A program made the position numbers and the translations under genes. A DNA stretch of 64,000 bases, from contig NZ_CP090953.1 of the NCBI RefSeq assembly GCF_021513175.1, positions 806,001 to 870,000 on the forward strand. The letters run 5' to 3'. The notes under the pieces were generated by a model. That model ran no database searches, was not told the DNA's origin, and saw only the letters and a list, made by a program, of their open reading frames with translations. The DNA comes from Sphingomonas sp. S2-65 (GTDB taxonomy: Bacteria; Pseudomonadota; Alphaproteobacteria; Sphingomonadales; Sphingomonadaceae). Position 1 is the first letter of the stretch; each line of letters opens with the position of its first letter. Positions 17,422-27,283 of this stretch are shown piece by piece.

Positions 17422-19730
17422 TCAAAGCAGCTTGTCGAGCGTGATCGGCAGGTCACGCACGCGCTTGCCGGTGGCGTTGAATACGGCGTTGGCGACCGCG
17501 GCGGCGACTCCGGTGATGCCGATCTCGCCGATCCCGCGCGCGCCCAGCGGCGAGCGCGGATCGGGAATGCCGGTCCACATCACTTCGATCTCCGGCACGT
17601 CCAGGTGCACGGGCACGTGATAGTCGGCGAGCGTCGCGTTCATGATCCGGCCGCTGCGTTCGTCGAACAGCGTTTCCTCGGTCAGCGCCAGCCCCAATCC
17701 CATGATCATGCCGCCGCGGAACTGGCTGGCGGCGGTCTTGGGGTTGAGGATCGTGCCGCAGTCGAACGAGCCGAGCAGGCGGTCGACGCGGATCTCCCCG
17801 GTCACGTCGCTCACCCGCAGCTCGCAGAACATCGCCGAGGTGCTGTGCATCGCGAATTTGAGCATCTCGAGCGGGGCGCTGCCGGTGCCGGTGACGGTCA
17901 CCGCGTCGCGGGCGGCGCGGGCCAGGATCGAGCGGTAGCTCTCGTGGCGCCCATTGTCCTCGGTCGAGGCGACTCCGCCGTCGATCAGCCGGACATCGGC
18001 CGCGCGCAGCCCGGCGAGTGGGCTGTCGTTGCCGGCGAGCCGAAGCAGCTCGCTCACGAGCTTGTCGGTGGCGGCCATGATCGCCGCGGCGATCGACACC
18101 GTCTGCGACGATCCCCCGCCATCGGCCCTGCCGGGAGCGCGGAATCGCCCATGTCGAAGCGGACCGCCTCGACCGGCAATCCGAGCCGGTCGGCGGCATG
18201 CTGGACCTGGACGGTGGCAGTGCCCATGCCCATCTCCTGCGCCGACGAGGCGAGCGTGGCCGACCCGTCGCCGTGCAGCGTCAGCCGGACATTGGCGCCG
18301 GGCATCCGCGCATAGGGAAGCTGCCGCTCGCGCAGCCCATGCCGATGCGCCATTCGCCCTCGCGGCGTGTGCCCGGGGTCGCCGCCCGCCGTTCCCAGCC
18401 GAACCGCGCCGCACCGTCGGCATAGGCCTTGGTCAGCGCGCGCTGCGAGAAGGCGTCGCCGTGGATCGGGTGGCGCTCGGGCTCGTTGCGGCGGCGCAGC
18501 TCGATCGGATCGATCGCCATCGCATGCGCGAGTTCGTCGACGGCGCACTCCACTGCGAAGGTGCCGATCGCCTCCCGGCGCGCGCATATAGGTGTTGGGA
18601 ACGATGGCGAGGTCGATGTGGCGCTGGACGATCTCGAAGCTCTTAGAACTGTACAGCGCCCGCGCGCTCAGGCTGAACTGCTCCGGGCAAGCGCCGTAAG
18701 TCGGCATGATCGAATAGCCGGTATGTATCAGCGCAGTGAACCGGCCGTCGGCGTCCGCGCCGAGCGCGACGCGCTGCTCGGATGGCGTGCGCCCGCCGAT
18801 CATGCGGTACACGCCCTCGCGGTCGAGCACGAGGCGGACCGGGCGCCCGGCCAGCCGCGCCGCCGCTATCGCTACGATCTGGTGGTCCCACAGGCCCTTG
18901 CCGCCAAAGCCGCCGCCCACAAACGGCGAAAGCACGCGGACCTGGCCGGGCTTTAGGCCGAACAGCTTCGCCAGCGCGTTGGCGCTGGGGGCGATCATCT
19001 GGGTGGCGTCGTGGACGAGCAGCGTGTCGCCGTCCCACGCGACCGTCACGCCGTGCAGCTCGATCGCATTGTGGTTGTGGCCGGGCGTGCGGTAGAGATT
19101 GTCCACCCGGTGCGCCGCGCGGCCCAGCTCGCGCTCGGCATCGCCCACCGACACCTGGTTCTTCTCGATCAGGATTGACGCCGGGGTGCGCGCCTGCGCC
19201 TTGGCTTCGTCGAAGCGAGTCTTGGCGGGTTCGGCCGCATAGTCGATCTCGATCAGCGACGCGGCATGGTCGGCCTGTTCCTGGGTCTCGGCGAGCACCG
19301 CCGCGACCACCTGCCCGTTATAATGGACCGCGTCGTCCTGCAGGATCGGCAGGCTGCTGTTGCCCACTGCGGAGAGGTTGGTGACTCCGATCAGGGGGAC
19401 CGGGCTGATGCGCGGCATGTTGCGATGGGTGACCACCAGGATCACTCCGGGCGCAGCCTCGGCGGCGGAGGTATCCAGGCGAGTCATCCGCCCGCGCGTG
19501 ATCGTGGCGTGCACCAGGCTCGCATAGCAAAGCCCCTCCATCGCCACTTCGGCGGCGAATTGTGCCCGGCCACCGACCTTTTCAGGCCCGTCCAGCCGCG
19601 AACCCTGCCGACCGATAGCCGCACTGCGTCCGATCAGCGGATCGGGCTTCCCGCCCGGCAGCCACTGCGCCGGCACCCAGCCCAGCGCGGTCTTGACCGA
19701 CGAAACGACGACGTTCTGCATCCGGCTCAT
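17422..19730 (-). pseudogene. paoC: PaoC-type molybdopterin subunit, frameshifted (copy 1)
   Basis: This is the molybdenum-cofactor subunit of an aldehyde oxidoreductase of the xanthine oxidase family. Recognisable parts are FVGGGFGGKGLWDHQI, the MRAPGEA stretch and, near the end, GARGIGEIGITG with the expected catalytic Glu. Against copy 2 the sequence lacks one C near 18117, one G near 18319 and CC near 18572, so three frameshifts break it. At the two places where copy 2 is broken this copy is whole, and merging the two gives a clean 770-residue gene (2313 bases). I therefore read the breaks as likely base-calling errors rather than decay. The start ATG 19730 overlaps the stop of the FAD-subunit gene by four bases. 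Confidence 0.85.
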
Positions 19731-20713
19731 CGGTCGTCTCCAGCAAGTTGCCCCAGCACGGCGGCCAGCGTGCGTGCCGCAAGTTCGATCTTGAAGGCGT
19801 TCCCCGGCAGCGGCGTCGCCTCGGCAAGTTCCGCTGCGGCCGCCGCGGCGAAGGCGTCCGGCGTAGCGGGGTTGCCGCGCAAGAACGCCTCCGCGCGGAG
19901 GGCACGCCACGGTTTGGTGCCGATGCCGCCAAAGGCGATGCGAACATCGTCGATGCGGCCATCCTGCATCGTCAGCCCTGCGGCGACCGACACCAGCGCG
20001 AAGGCGTAGCTCGCCCGGTCGCGAACCTTCCGATAGGACGAGCGCGCAAGCGTGGGTGCAGGCAGTTCGACTGCGACGATCACCTCCCCAGGCGAGAGCA
20101 TGGTCTCCTGGTCCGGCCGATCGCCGGGCAAGCGGTGGAAGTCGACCAGCGGGATGACCCTCGCCCCGCCCTGCCCCGCGACATGTACCACGGCGTCGAG
20201 TGCGACCAGCGCGACGCACATATCGGACGGGTGGGTGGCGATGCAGTCGGGCGAGGCGCCGAGAACGGCGTGGTAGCGGTTGAACCCGCCGATCGCGTCG
20301 CACCCACTGCCCGGCACACGCTTGTTGCAGCGGGAGCCCGCGGCATCCTGGAAATAGAGACAGCGCGTCCGCTGCATGAGATTTCCGCCGACCGTCGCCA
20401 TGTTGCGGATCTGCGCGGAGGCGCCGGCCAGCACCGCGCGCGCGAGCATGGGGTAGCGCTCGCGGACGATCGGATGCGCCGCCACGGCACTGTTGCGTGC
20501 CGAGGCTCCGATCATCAGCCCGCCCGCGGCACTCGGTTCGATGATGGTCGACACCATGCTGACATCGACCAGCCGGGTCGGCTGCTCGATGCCCTTGCGC
20601 ATCAAGTCGATCAGGTTCGTGCCGCCACCGAGCAGGCGGGCAGCCGCATCGCCCGATGCGAGACCTGCCGCGTCTTGGAACGATCCGGCGCGAAGATACG
20701 TCACCGGGTTCAT
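19727..20713 (-). CDS. paoB: PaoB-type FAD subunit of aldehyde oxidoreductase (copy 1)
   Basis: A 328-residue FAD-binding subunit of the CutM/CoxM family. FAD motifs are GGGTNLIDL (29-37) and ATVGGNLMQ (106-114). The insert with Cys118, Cys129, Cys138 and Cys157 (RCLYFQD, SRCNKR, GSGCDAIGG, PDCIATHPSD) matches the extra [4Fe-4S] cluster loop of E. coli PaoB (YagS) and is absent from ordinary CutM proteins. It passes electrons between the 2Fe-2S subunit and FAD. It overlaps its neighbours by four bases on both sides in the order 2Fe-2S, FAD, Mo subunit. Confidence 0.92.
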   Translation of the reverse strand: MNPVTYLRAGSFQDAAGLASGDAAARLLGGGTNLIDLMRKGIEQPTRLVDVSMVSTIIEPSAAGGLMIGASARNSAVAAHPIVRERYPMLARAVLAGASAQIRNMATVGGNLMQRTRCLYFQDAAGSRCNKRVPGSGCDAIGGFNRYHAVLGASPDCIATHPSDMCVALVALDAVVHVAGQGGARVIPLVDFHRLPGDRPDQETMLSPGEVIVAVELPAPTLARSSYRKVRDRASYAFALVSVAAGLTMQDGRIDDVRIAFGGIGTKPWRALRAEAFLRGNPATPDAFAAAAAAELAEATPLPGNAFKIELAARTLAAVLGQLAGDDR

Positions 20714-21213
20714 GCCACCCGCTCCCGCGCGACCTGGAGGATGGCATCGACGATGCCGTTATGCGCGCCGCATCGGCACAGATTGCCGCTCATCCGCTCG
20801 CGTATTTCCTCGCGCGAGATCGACGCATTCCCGGTCAGATCCGAAGTGACGTAGCTGGGCAGCCCAAGCTCGATCTCGCGGAGCATGGCGGTGGCCGCGC
20901 AGATCTGCCCCGGCGTGCAATAGCCGCATTGGAACCCGTCATGTTCGATGAACGCCGTCTGCAGCGGGTGCGGTTCGCTTTCGCTGCCCAGACCTTCGAT
21001 CGTCGTGACCTCCCGGCCGTCGACCTGCACGGCCAGGGTCAGGCAGGAAAGCACGCGCTCGCCGTCGATCAGGACGGTGCAGGCACCACAGGCACCCTGA
21101 TTGCAGCCGACCTTCGTGCCGGTGAGATGCAGCCGCTCTCGTAGCAGGTCGAGCAACGAGACACGGGCATCCTCGGGCGGCGCAACCGCTGCGCCGTTGA
21201 TCATGATCGCCAT
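20710..21213 (-). CDS. paoA: PaoA-type 2Fe-2S subunit of aldehyde oxidoreductase (copy 1)
   Basis: A 167-residue iron-sulfur subunit. Cys37, 42, 45 and 57 (VGCNQGACGACT...SCLT) hold the plant-ferredoxin type cluster; Cys96, 99, 146 and 148 (QCGYCTPGQICAA...NLCRCGAHNG) hold the second. GGAGG lies seven bases before ATG 21213, preferred over the longer frame from 21240. Unlike E. coli PaoA no twin-arginine leader is seen, so the enzyme may stay in the cytoplasm. The complex should oxidise aldehydes to acids; aromatic aldehydes are the known substrates of PaoABC. A MarR gene sits directly upstream on the same strand. Confidence 0.92.
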   Translation of the reverse strand: MAIMINGAAVAPPEDARVSLLDLLRERLHLTGTKVGCNQGACGACTVLIDGERVLSCLTLAVQVDGREVTTIEGLGSESEPHPLQTAFIEHDGFQCGYCTPGQICAATAMLREIELGLPSYVTSDLTGNASISREEIRERMSGNLCRCGAHNGIVDAILQVARERVA

Positions 21214-21264
21214 CACCGTTCCTCCGGCCGGACGCACCAATCGCGTCCGCAGGGTTAGGATACA

Positions 21265-21275
21265 ACGAATTTCGT
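21265..21275 (-). promoter_or_regulatory. Inverted repeat in the pao promoter, possible MarR site
   Basis: ACGAA-T-TTCGT is a perfect 5-bp inverted repeat in the 67-base gap between the MarR gene and paoA, 52 bases before the paoA start. The TTCGAA-like core resembles MarR-family operators. It is kept in copy 2 at 39852-39862. Confidence 0.4.
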
Positions 21276-21280
21276 ACTAT

Positions 21281-21712
21281 TCAATCGTCGTTCGATGCAA
21301 TCTTCTGGAGCATCCCGATCAGGCTGTCGCGTTCGGCAGTCGATAGCGGCTCCAACATCCTGTCGTAGAGCTGGCGATGCGCGGCGCGGATATCGACGAC
21401 ACATGCCTCTCCTTCGGCAGAGAGCGCCAGCGCGACGGCACGGCGATCGCCCTCCGCGCGCCGCCGCGCGAGCAGGCCGCGCTTGACGAGCCGGTCGGTA
21501 GCCGAGGTGATGGTGGTATTGGCCACGCCCAGGAAGCGTGCGACGTCGCTGGGGCCGCAGCCTGGCTGATCGGCGACGTAGAGCAGCGTCTGCTTGTCGA
21601 GCTCGTTCAGCGACTTGCCCGCGCCGGCGGCGTCGACCAGCTTGTACCGGCGCGTGAACGTGTCGAACACCGCGCCAAGTGCAGCAATCTGGTCGTCAGT
21701 CGGCTTCGTCAT
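21281..21712 (-). CDS. MarR-family transcriptional regulator (copy 1)
   Basis: A 143-residue winged-helix regulator. The recognition region is DVARFLGVANTTITSATDRLVKRGLLARRRAEGDRRAVAL, with the wing DRR/AEGDRR typical of MarR. The preferred start is ATG 21712 (MTKPTDDQIAALG); an in-frame GTG at 21778 would add 22 residues and neither has a strong ribosome site. It is upstream of and co-directional with the pao genes, so it probably controls them, perhaps in response to a phenolic ligand as is usual for the family. Copy 2 is identical in sequence. Confidence 0.9.
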   Translation of the reverse strand: MTKPTDDQIAALGAVFDTFTRRYKLVDAAGAGKSLNELDKQTLLYVADQPGCGPSDVARFLGVANTTITSATDRLVKRGLLARRRAEGDRRAVALALSAEGEACVVDIRAAHRQLYDRMLEPLSTAERDSLIGMLQKIASNDD

Positions 21713-21815
21713 GAGGGCCGCATAGCGTGCTTCGCGCTCGGCTGGCCAGACTTGGCGGCAGTCTCCCCAAAGGTTCACTCCTGAACCTGGCGGAGGATGT
21801 TGCCGCAGTCACCGA

Positions 21816-23456
21816 TCAGGAAGACAGCCAGGTATACGGCCCTACCAGCGTGCCGACAAAGCCCGTCGCGGTCTTCGTGCTGAGAAACCTGGCGTCCAGA
21901 TCGCTTTTCAGCGTCTTGGAAGCGCCCGATTCCGCATAGAGGAAGGCCATCGTGCCGCCGTCCGTTCGGATCGTCAGGGTCACCGGCGCGCTTGTCGCCA
22001 GCGGGGCCGTCGCGATCAGCCGCTCCTTGCCGTCCTCGCTCGCATAGAGCGCGACGCACGCCTGTCCTTCCAGGCGCGTCACGCCGAAGAACAGGTAATT
22101 GCGATCGCTCTGCATCGCGGCCAGACCGGCCCTGTCGCCATCCTTGTCGGGTGTGAACCGCACCGTCGTGCTCATCGTCGCGCGGTGATGCTGCTGGCGG
22201 CGGGCGACGAACCCGGGAACGCCCGACAAGTCCCCCAGGCGGGCCCCCGAATTGAGCACCAGATCGCCACCGTCGAGCCGGTAGAGCCGCGTCTTGGGCG
22301 TCCGCACCCCGATCCAGGCGAGGCCCAGTCGGGTGCCGTCGAATTCGTCGGCATAGGCGAAGTCGCCGCTGGTCGGCAGCGCCGCGCGGGGCTGGGCCGG
22401 CAGTCCGGGCTTGGGTGCGACGAACGGGATCGCCTTCCCCTTGGGCAGAATGATCGGCCATCCGTCGCGCCAGGTGACCGGGAGCAGGAAGGTTTCGCGA
22501 CCGATATTGTAATAGTCGCCTGCATAGGGGCGCACCGCGAGGAAGGTGGCCCACCAATCGCCGTTCTGCGTCTGGACGAGCTTCGCATGGCCTGCCGAGG
22601 TGATCGGGTTCGGCCGGGTGGGATCCAGGTCGCGCTGCGTCAGGATCGGATTGCCGGCGAATGCGGCATACGGACCACGCAGCGTGCGGGACCGCAGCAC
22701 GACCTGCGAATGGTTGACGCTGGTGCCGCCTTCGGCCGCGGTCAGATAGTACCACCCGCCACGGCGCAGGATATGGGGTCCTTCGATCCACACCGGCTTC
22801 TTGGTGATGTCGACGCCGCCGTTTACGAGCTGCGTCGATTCGCCGACCATCTTGCCCGTGCGCCAGTCGAACTCCTGGATCCAGATCGCGCGGTGTCCGT
22901 CATAGCGGGGCGGTTCGGCGGGCGCTCGGTTGTTGACGATATAGGCGCGGTCGCCCTCCCAATGGATTGACGGGTCGATGCCCTCGAACGGAAGCCAGGT
23001 CGGATCGGACCAGGGACCCGCGGGGTCCTTCGCCGTAATCACGAAGTTGCCGCCGCAGCCGACACAGGTGTTGGCGATGTAGAAGGTGCCGCCATGATAT
23101 GAGATGTCGGGCGCGAACACCGCCTCGGACGTGCGCTTGCCCGTGAAATCCAGCTGCCCGGGACGGTCGATCGCGTTGCCGATCTGGGTCCAGTTCACCA
23201 GATCCTTCGACCGGAAGATCGGCAGCCCGGGGAAGTGCGCGAAGGAGGAGAGCACCAGGTAATAATCGTCGCCGACGCGCGTGACCGACGGGTCGGGATA
23301 ATAGCCCGACACGATCGGGTTGCGATACTGCCCCGGCAACGCGGTTGCCTGCTCCTGGCTCTGTCCTTCATAGGCGAACCGGCTGAAGCGCGGGAGGTCG
23401 CTAGCCGCAGCCGAAGTGGCGGCCAGGGCGGCCGCAAGCGCAAGCAGACGAAGCAC
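21816..23456 (-). CDS. GH43 glycoside hydrolase, second type with C-terminal beta-sandwich (copy 1)
   Basis: A 546-residue secreted family 43 enzyme, unrelated in detail to the GH43 at 14664. Signal peptide residues 1-19 (LALAAALAATSAAAS). Catalytic acids: Asp55 in GYYPDPSVTR, Asp161 in EGIDPSIHW, Glu225 in VWIEGPHIL. The C-terminal 200 residues (from about 335) form the beta-sandwich found in xylosidase-type GH43 (FAYADEFDGTRLGLAWIGVR). GTG 23456 with AAGGAG five to ten bases upstream is a better start than the ATG at 23537. It is divergent from the second TonB receptor and shares its promoter region, which holds the 24-bp palindrome. Substrate is likely xylo- or arabino-oligosaccharide. This copy is intact; copy 2 has lost one C. 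Confidence 0.92.
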   Translation of the reverse strand: MLRLLALAAALAATSAAASDLPRFSRFAYEGQSQEQATALPGQYRNPIVSGYYPDPSVTRVGDDYYLVLSSFAHFPGLPIFRSKDLVNWTQIGNAIDRPGQLDFTGKRTSEAVFAPDISYHGGTFYIANTCVGCGGNFVITAKDPAGPWSDPTWLPFEGIDPSIHWEGDRAYIVNNRAPAEPPRYDGHRAIWIQEFDWRTGKMVGESTQLVNGGVDITKKPVWIEGPHILRRGGWYYLTAAEGGTSVNHSQVVLRSRTLRGPYAAFAGNPILTQRDLDPTRPNPITSAGHAKLVQTQNGDWWATFLAVRPYAGDYYNIGRETFLLPVTWRDGWPIILPKGKAIPFVAPKPGLPAQPRAALPTSGDFAYADEFDGTRLGLAWIGVRTPKTRLYRLDGGDLVLNSGARLGDLSGVPGFVARRQQHHRATMSTTVRFTPDKDGDRAGLAAMQSDRNYLFFGVTRLEGQACVALYASEDGKERLIATAPLATSAPVTLTIRTDGGTMAFLYAESGASKTLKSDLDARFLSTKTATGFVGTLVGPYTWLSS

Positions 23457-23532
23457 GTGTCTCTCCTTGTTCGTGCCGGATCCCGGCTTCGCGCGGAGCA
23501 TAGGCAGCGATCGCGCATCCATGAAACCGCAT

Positions 23533-23556
23533 TTCATTCACACGCGCGTTAGTGAA
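23533..23556 (+). promoter_or_regulatory. 24-bp palindromic operator, GH43/TonB receptor divergent promoter
   Basis: TTCATTCAC, six bases, GTTAGTGAA. The same two 9-base arms with the same spacing recur in front of the SDR gene at 31226-31249, on the other side of the operon. The site lies two bases upstream of a likely -35 box for the TonB receptor. The TetR encoded at 30542 is the best candidate to bind both. Confidence 0.7.
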
Positions 23557-23558
23557 CG

Positions 23559-23585
23559 TTGACAAGCCCCTGCGATCGCTGCAAC
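23559..23585 (+). promoter_or_regulatory. Predicted promoter of the second TonB receptor operon
   Basis: TTGACA (23559-23564), a 13-base spacer and GCTGCAAC (23578-23585) match the alphaproteobacterial consensus TTGAC-N10-14-GCTANAWC at seven of eight -10 positions. It is 50 bases before the receptor start and directly follows the palindromic operator. Confidence 0.6.
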
Positions 23586-23634
23586 CTCAGGATCAAGCCG
23601 GCACGCAGATGATCGGCAAACATGGAGAGAGAGC

Positions 23635-25960
23635 ATGCGGGCATATCTTCTCGCGTCGGCATGTGCCGTCGCCGTCGCGACCGGCGTTTCGCCGGCGGCA
23701 GCGCAGAACGACCCTGCCACGACCGTCGAGCAACTCAGCCCCACCGCGCAGCAGGATGACGCGGAAGCGGGCCAGAACGAAGTCGTCGTCACCGCCACCC
23801 GTCGCGAAGAGCGGATCCAGGACGTGCCGATCAGCGTCACCGCCTTCCAGCAGGAAGAGCTGACCCAAAAAGGCATCGTCGGCTTCGAGGATCGCCCGCG
23901 AGACCCCGGGCGTGATCCTCAACCGCCCGACCCAGAACTTCAACAACTTCACCGCCCGCGGCATCGCCACCAACGGCTATAACGCCAATCTCCAGAGCTC
24001 AGTCGCGGTATACATGGACGAGCTGCCGATCTCGACGATCGGCAACACCACCGTGGTCGACCCGAACCTGTTCGACGTCGAGCGCGTCGAGTTCCTGCGC
24101 GGTCCGCAGGGCACGCTGTTCGGCTCGGGCTCGCTTTCGGGCGCCATGCGGATCCTCACCAAGAGCCCCGACCTCAACAATTTCGACACCTCGGTGCTGG
24201 TCGATCTCGCCCTCACCGGCTCGGACAGCTTCCGCCAGCGCTACAATGCGATGCTCAACATTCCGGTGGTGACCGACAAGCTCGCGATCCGCGCGGTCGG
24301 CTTCTACCGCAACGAGGAAGGCTATCTCGACAATGTCGGGACCGGCGTCCACAACTCGAACACGCTCAAGGACTATGGCGGTCGCGCGCTCGCTTTGTGG
24401 AAGCCCACCGACCGCCTGTCGATCCGCCTGCTCGGCTCGTACGAGAACAGCGATCCCGCCGATTCCTCGCTCACCAGCCCCTCGCTCGGCCGCGAGAAGC
24501 GCGTCTCGGACCAGCCCGACCGCTTCACCGGCAAGCAGACGATCCTCAACGCCACTCTCGAATACCAGGCCGATTTCGCGACGCTGACCAGCTCGTCGAC
24601 CTATTCGGATTTCGACCAGCGCTTCTGGCTCGACCTGGCCGGCACCTTCCCCCGCCAGCCCGCTTACCCCGGCGCGCCGATCGCCTTCGGCCTCGACGCC
24701 AACGCCTATGACAAGGTGTTCGTCCAGGAGACCCGCCTCGCCTCGACCCTCGATGGCCCGCTCCAGTTCGTGGTCGGCGGCTTCTACCTCCACCGCCGCC
24801 GCGACGTGGACTATTTCTACCGCTCGTCGCTCGCCTTCCTGGCGGCGCGCGGCCTCACCGGGCTTCCCGACCAATATTACCAAAAGCAATATACCCATCA
24901 GATCAGCGAGGAACTCGCCGGCTTCGGCGAGCTGACCTACCGCTTCTCCGACAAGTTCTGGGTCACCGGCGGCATGCGCTACGGCCGCACCTCGGCACAG
25001 GGCTTCACCGAGGAGGGCGGCTATCTCGCCACCGCCTTCGGCCAGAATTACTTCACCTATGCGCTGCTCGGCATCCCGGTGAACTTCAACACCTTCACGC
25101 CCTATGCGGCAGTCGAGGGCGTCAAGGCATCGGGAACCAAACCGTCGTGGAAGGCCAGCGTCAGCTACAAGCCCAGCCAGTCGCTAACCACCTACGCCAC
25201 CTTCTCCACCGGCTTCCGCGCGCCGATCGTCAACGCGTTCGCCGGGCGTCCCAGCCTGGTGAACCCCAACGACATCACCATCCCCTATGGCGCGGATTCG
25301 GACGACCTGAAGAGCTACGAAGTCGGCGCCAAGGCCCGCTTCCTGAACGGCTTGGTGACGATCAACGCCGCGGCGTATCTGATCGACTGGAGCAACATCC
25401 AGGCGCAGGCCAACCGCGTGTCGGACTCGGTCCAGTTCGCCACCAATATCGGCGCCGCGCAGAGCAAGGGCTTCGAAGTCGAGATGGGGATCATCCCGGC
25501 CAAGGACGTCTTCATCGGCTTCAACGCCGCATATAACGACGCCAAGATCACCAAGCTCAGCGCCGAGGAAGCCGCGATCTCGGGCGCGGTGCTCGGCCAC
25601 CGCCTCTCGGCGCCCCGGCTCCAGGGCGCGATGTTCCTGTCCTACGGCTTCGACCTGGGCCGGGATACCAAGGGCACGCTGGCGGTGAACGCGCAATATG
25701 TCGGCTCGTACAACAGCTCGTTCCCGAACACGCCGGGCCTCCCCAACGTGCCGCTGTCGACCTTTGGCGAAACCGACGAATATGTGAACACCAATGTCAG
25801 CTTCGGCATGAAGCGCGGGCCGGTATCAGCGCAGCTCTATGTCGAGAATCTGTTCGACGATCACTCGGTGATCTACATCCACCCCGAGGCGTTCCTGGTC
25901 AGCCGGTTCGGCACGCTGCGCCCGCGCACCATCGGCATCCGTCTCGGCTACGGGCTTTGA
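23635..25960 (+). pseudogene. TonB-dependent receptor, second type, frameshifted (copy 1)
   Basis: Copy 1 of the receptor that is whole at 42223-44550. Near 23888 it reads GAGGATCG where copy 2 reads GAGGGGATCG; the two missing G bases shift the frame inside the plug, after about 84 codons, while the remaining 690 codons are perfect in the other frame. All other sequence is the same as in copy 2, so a base-calling error in a G run is the simplest reading. The ribosome site is a GA repeat of four units; copy 2 has five. Confidence 0.85.
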
Positions 25961-25963
25961 TCG

Positions 25964-27283
25964 GTGAGCGCCGCTTCCACCTCCTCGACGTCCGCGCCGG
26001 AACTCGACACCGCACGCGCGCGGCCGCCCTGGTTCGTGCTGGCGGCGCTCACCTTCGTCTACATCCTCAACTTCCTGGATCGCCAGCTGATCGGCATCCT
26101 CGCCAAGCCGATTCAGGACTCGCTGCAAGTCACCGATGGCCAGCTCGGGCTGATCGGCGGGCTGTATTTCGCGATGTTCTATTGCTTCATCGCCATTCCG
26201 GTAGGCTGGCTGGCGGACCGCACCAACCGGGTGCGGGTGCTCTCCCTCGCCTGCGCGATCTGGAGCGGCGCCACGACGGCCTGCGGCCTTGCCGCCAGCT
26301 ATCCTCAGCTTGTGGCGGCGCGGATGATGGTCGGCTTCGGCGAGGCGGGCGGGGTTCCGCCGTCCTACGCGATCATCACCGACACCTACCCGCCGGGCAA
26401 GCGTGCGGCGGCGATCGGCATCTTCAATCTCGGACCCGCGATCGGCGCCGCCGCCGGCGTGGCCTTTGGCGCCTCGATTGCCGAGCGCTTCGGCTGGCGC
26501 ATGCCGTTCATCGTCGTCGGCGGGATCGGCATCCTCACTGCCGTGCTGGTCTGGCTGTTCATCCGTGAGCCCGAACGCGGCGCGACCGATGCCGTGCGCA
26601 GCGGCGACGCGTCGGAAAAGGCTCTGTTCTGGCCGACGCTGCGGATGTTCTTCTCGCAGCCGATCCTGATGCTCGCGGCGCTGGGCAGCGGCGCCACGCA
26701 GTTCGTCACCTACGGCCTGGGCAATTTCGCCGTGCTGTTCCTGATGCGCGAAAAGGGGATGGTGCTGGGCGAAGTCGCAATCTGGTACGCGCTGGTGCTC
26801 GCGCTCGGCATGGGCGGCGGCATGGTGCTTTCCGGCCGCGTGATTGACCGCATGACCCGGCGGTCGCGCACCGGCTATGCGATCGCCCCGGCGGTATCGC
26901 TCGCCATCGCCATGCCCTTCTACCTCGCCTTTGTCTGGGCGCCGAGCTGGCCGCTCGCGCTGGTGCTGCTCGCGGTCGTGATGACCTTCAACTACTTCTA
27001 TCTCTCGGCCTCGGTCGCGCTGGTGCAGGAGGAAGTGAAGCCCAACCAGCGGGTGCTATCCGGCGCGCTGTTGCTGCTGGTGATGAACTTCATCGGCCTC
27101 GGCCTCGGCCCCACCTGGGTCGGCGCGGCGAGCGACTGGTTCAAGGCGCAGGGCGACGCGCATGGCCTGCAATCGGCGCTCTACACGCTCACACCCTTCT
27201 ATTTCCTCGCCATCGCGCTCTTCCTCTGGCTCGCGCGGTTGCTGCGCCGCGAGGGGCCCAACCCGGTCCAGGTTCCCGCATGA
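25964..27283 (+). CDS. MFS transporter, spinster-like (copy 1)
   Basis: A 439-residue inner-membrane permease with about 12 membrane helices and the MFS loop motif GWLADRTNRVRV after helix 2. FLDRQLIGILAKPIQDSLQVTDGQLGLIGGLYF is typical of the spinster-like group (FLDRQ...L) frequent in sphingomonads next to TonB receptors. GTG 25964 is four bases after the receptor stop; its own stop overlaps the esterase start (ATGA at 27280-27283). It probably carries the ligand or product of the upstream receptor across the inner membrane. Substrate unknown. Identical in both copies. Confidence 0.9.
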   Translation: MSAASTSSTSAPELDTARARPPWFVLAALTFVYILNFLDRQLIGILAKPIQDSLQVTDGQLGLIGGLYFAMFYCFIAIPVGWLADRTNRVRVLSLACAIWSGATTACGLAASYPQLVAARMMVGFGEAGGVPPSYAIITDTYPPGKRAAAIGIFNLGPAIGAAAGVAFGASIAERFGWRMPFIVVGGIGILTAVLVWLFIREPERGATDAVRSGDASEKALFWPTLRMFFSQPILMLAALGSGATQFVTYGLGNFAVLFLMREKGMVLGEVAIWYALVLALGMGGGMVLSGRVIDRMTRRSRTGYAIAPAVSLAIAMPFYLAFVWAPSWPLALVLLAVVMTFNYFYLSASVALVQEEVKPNQRVLSGALLLLVMNFIGLGLGPTWVGAASDWFKAQGDAHGLQSALYTLTPFYFLAIALFLWLARLLRREGPNPVQVPA

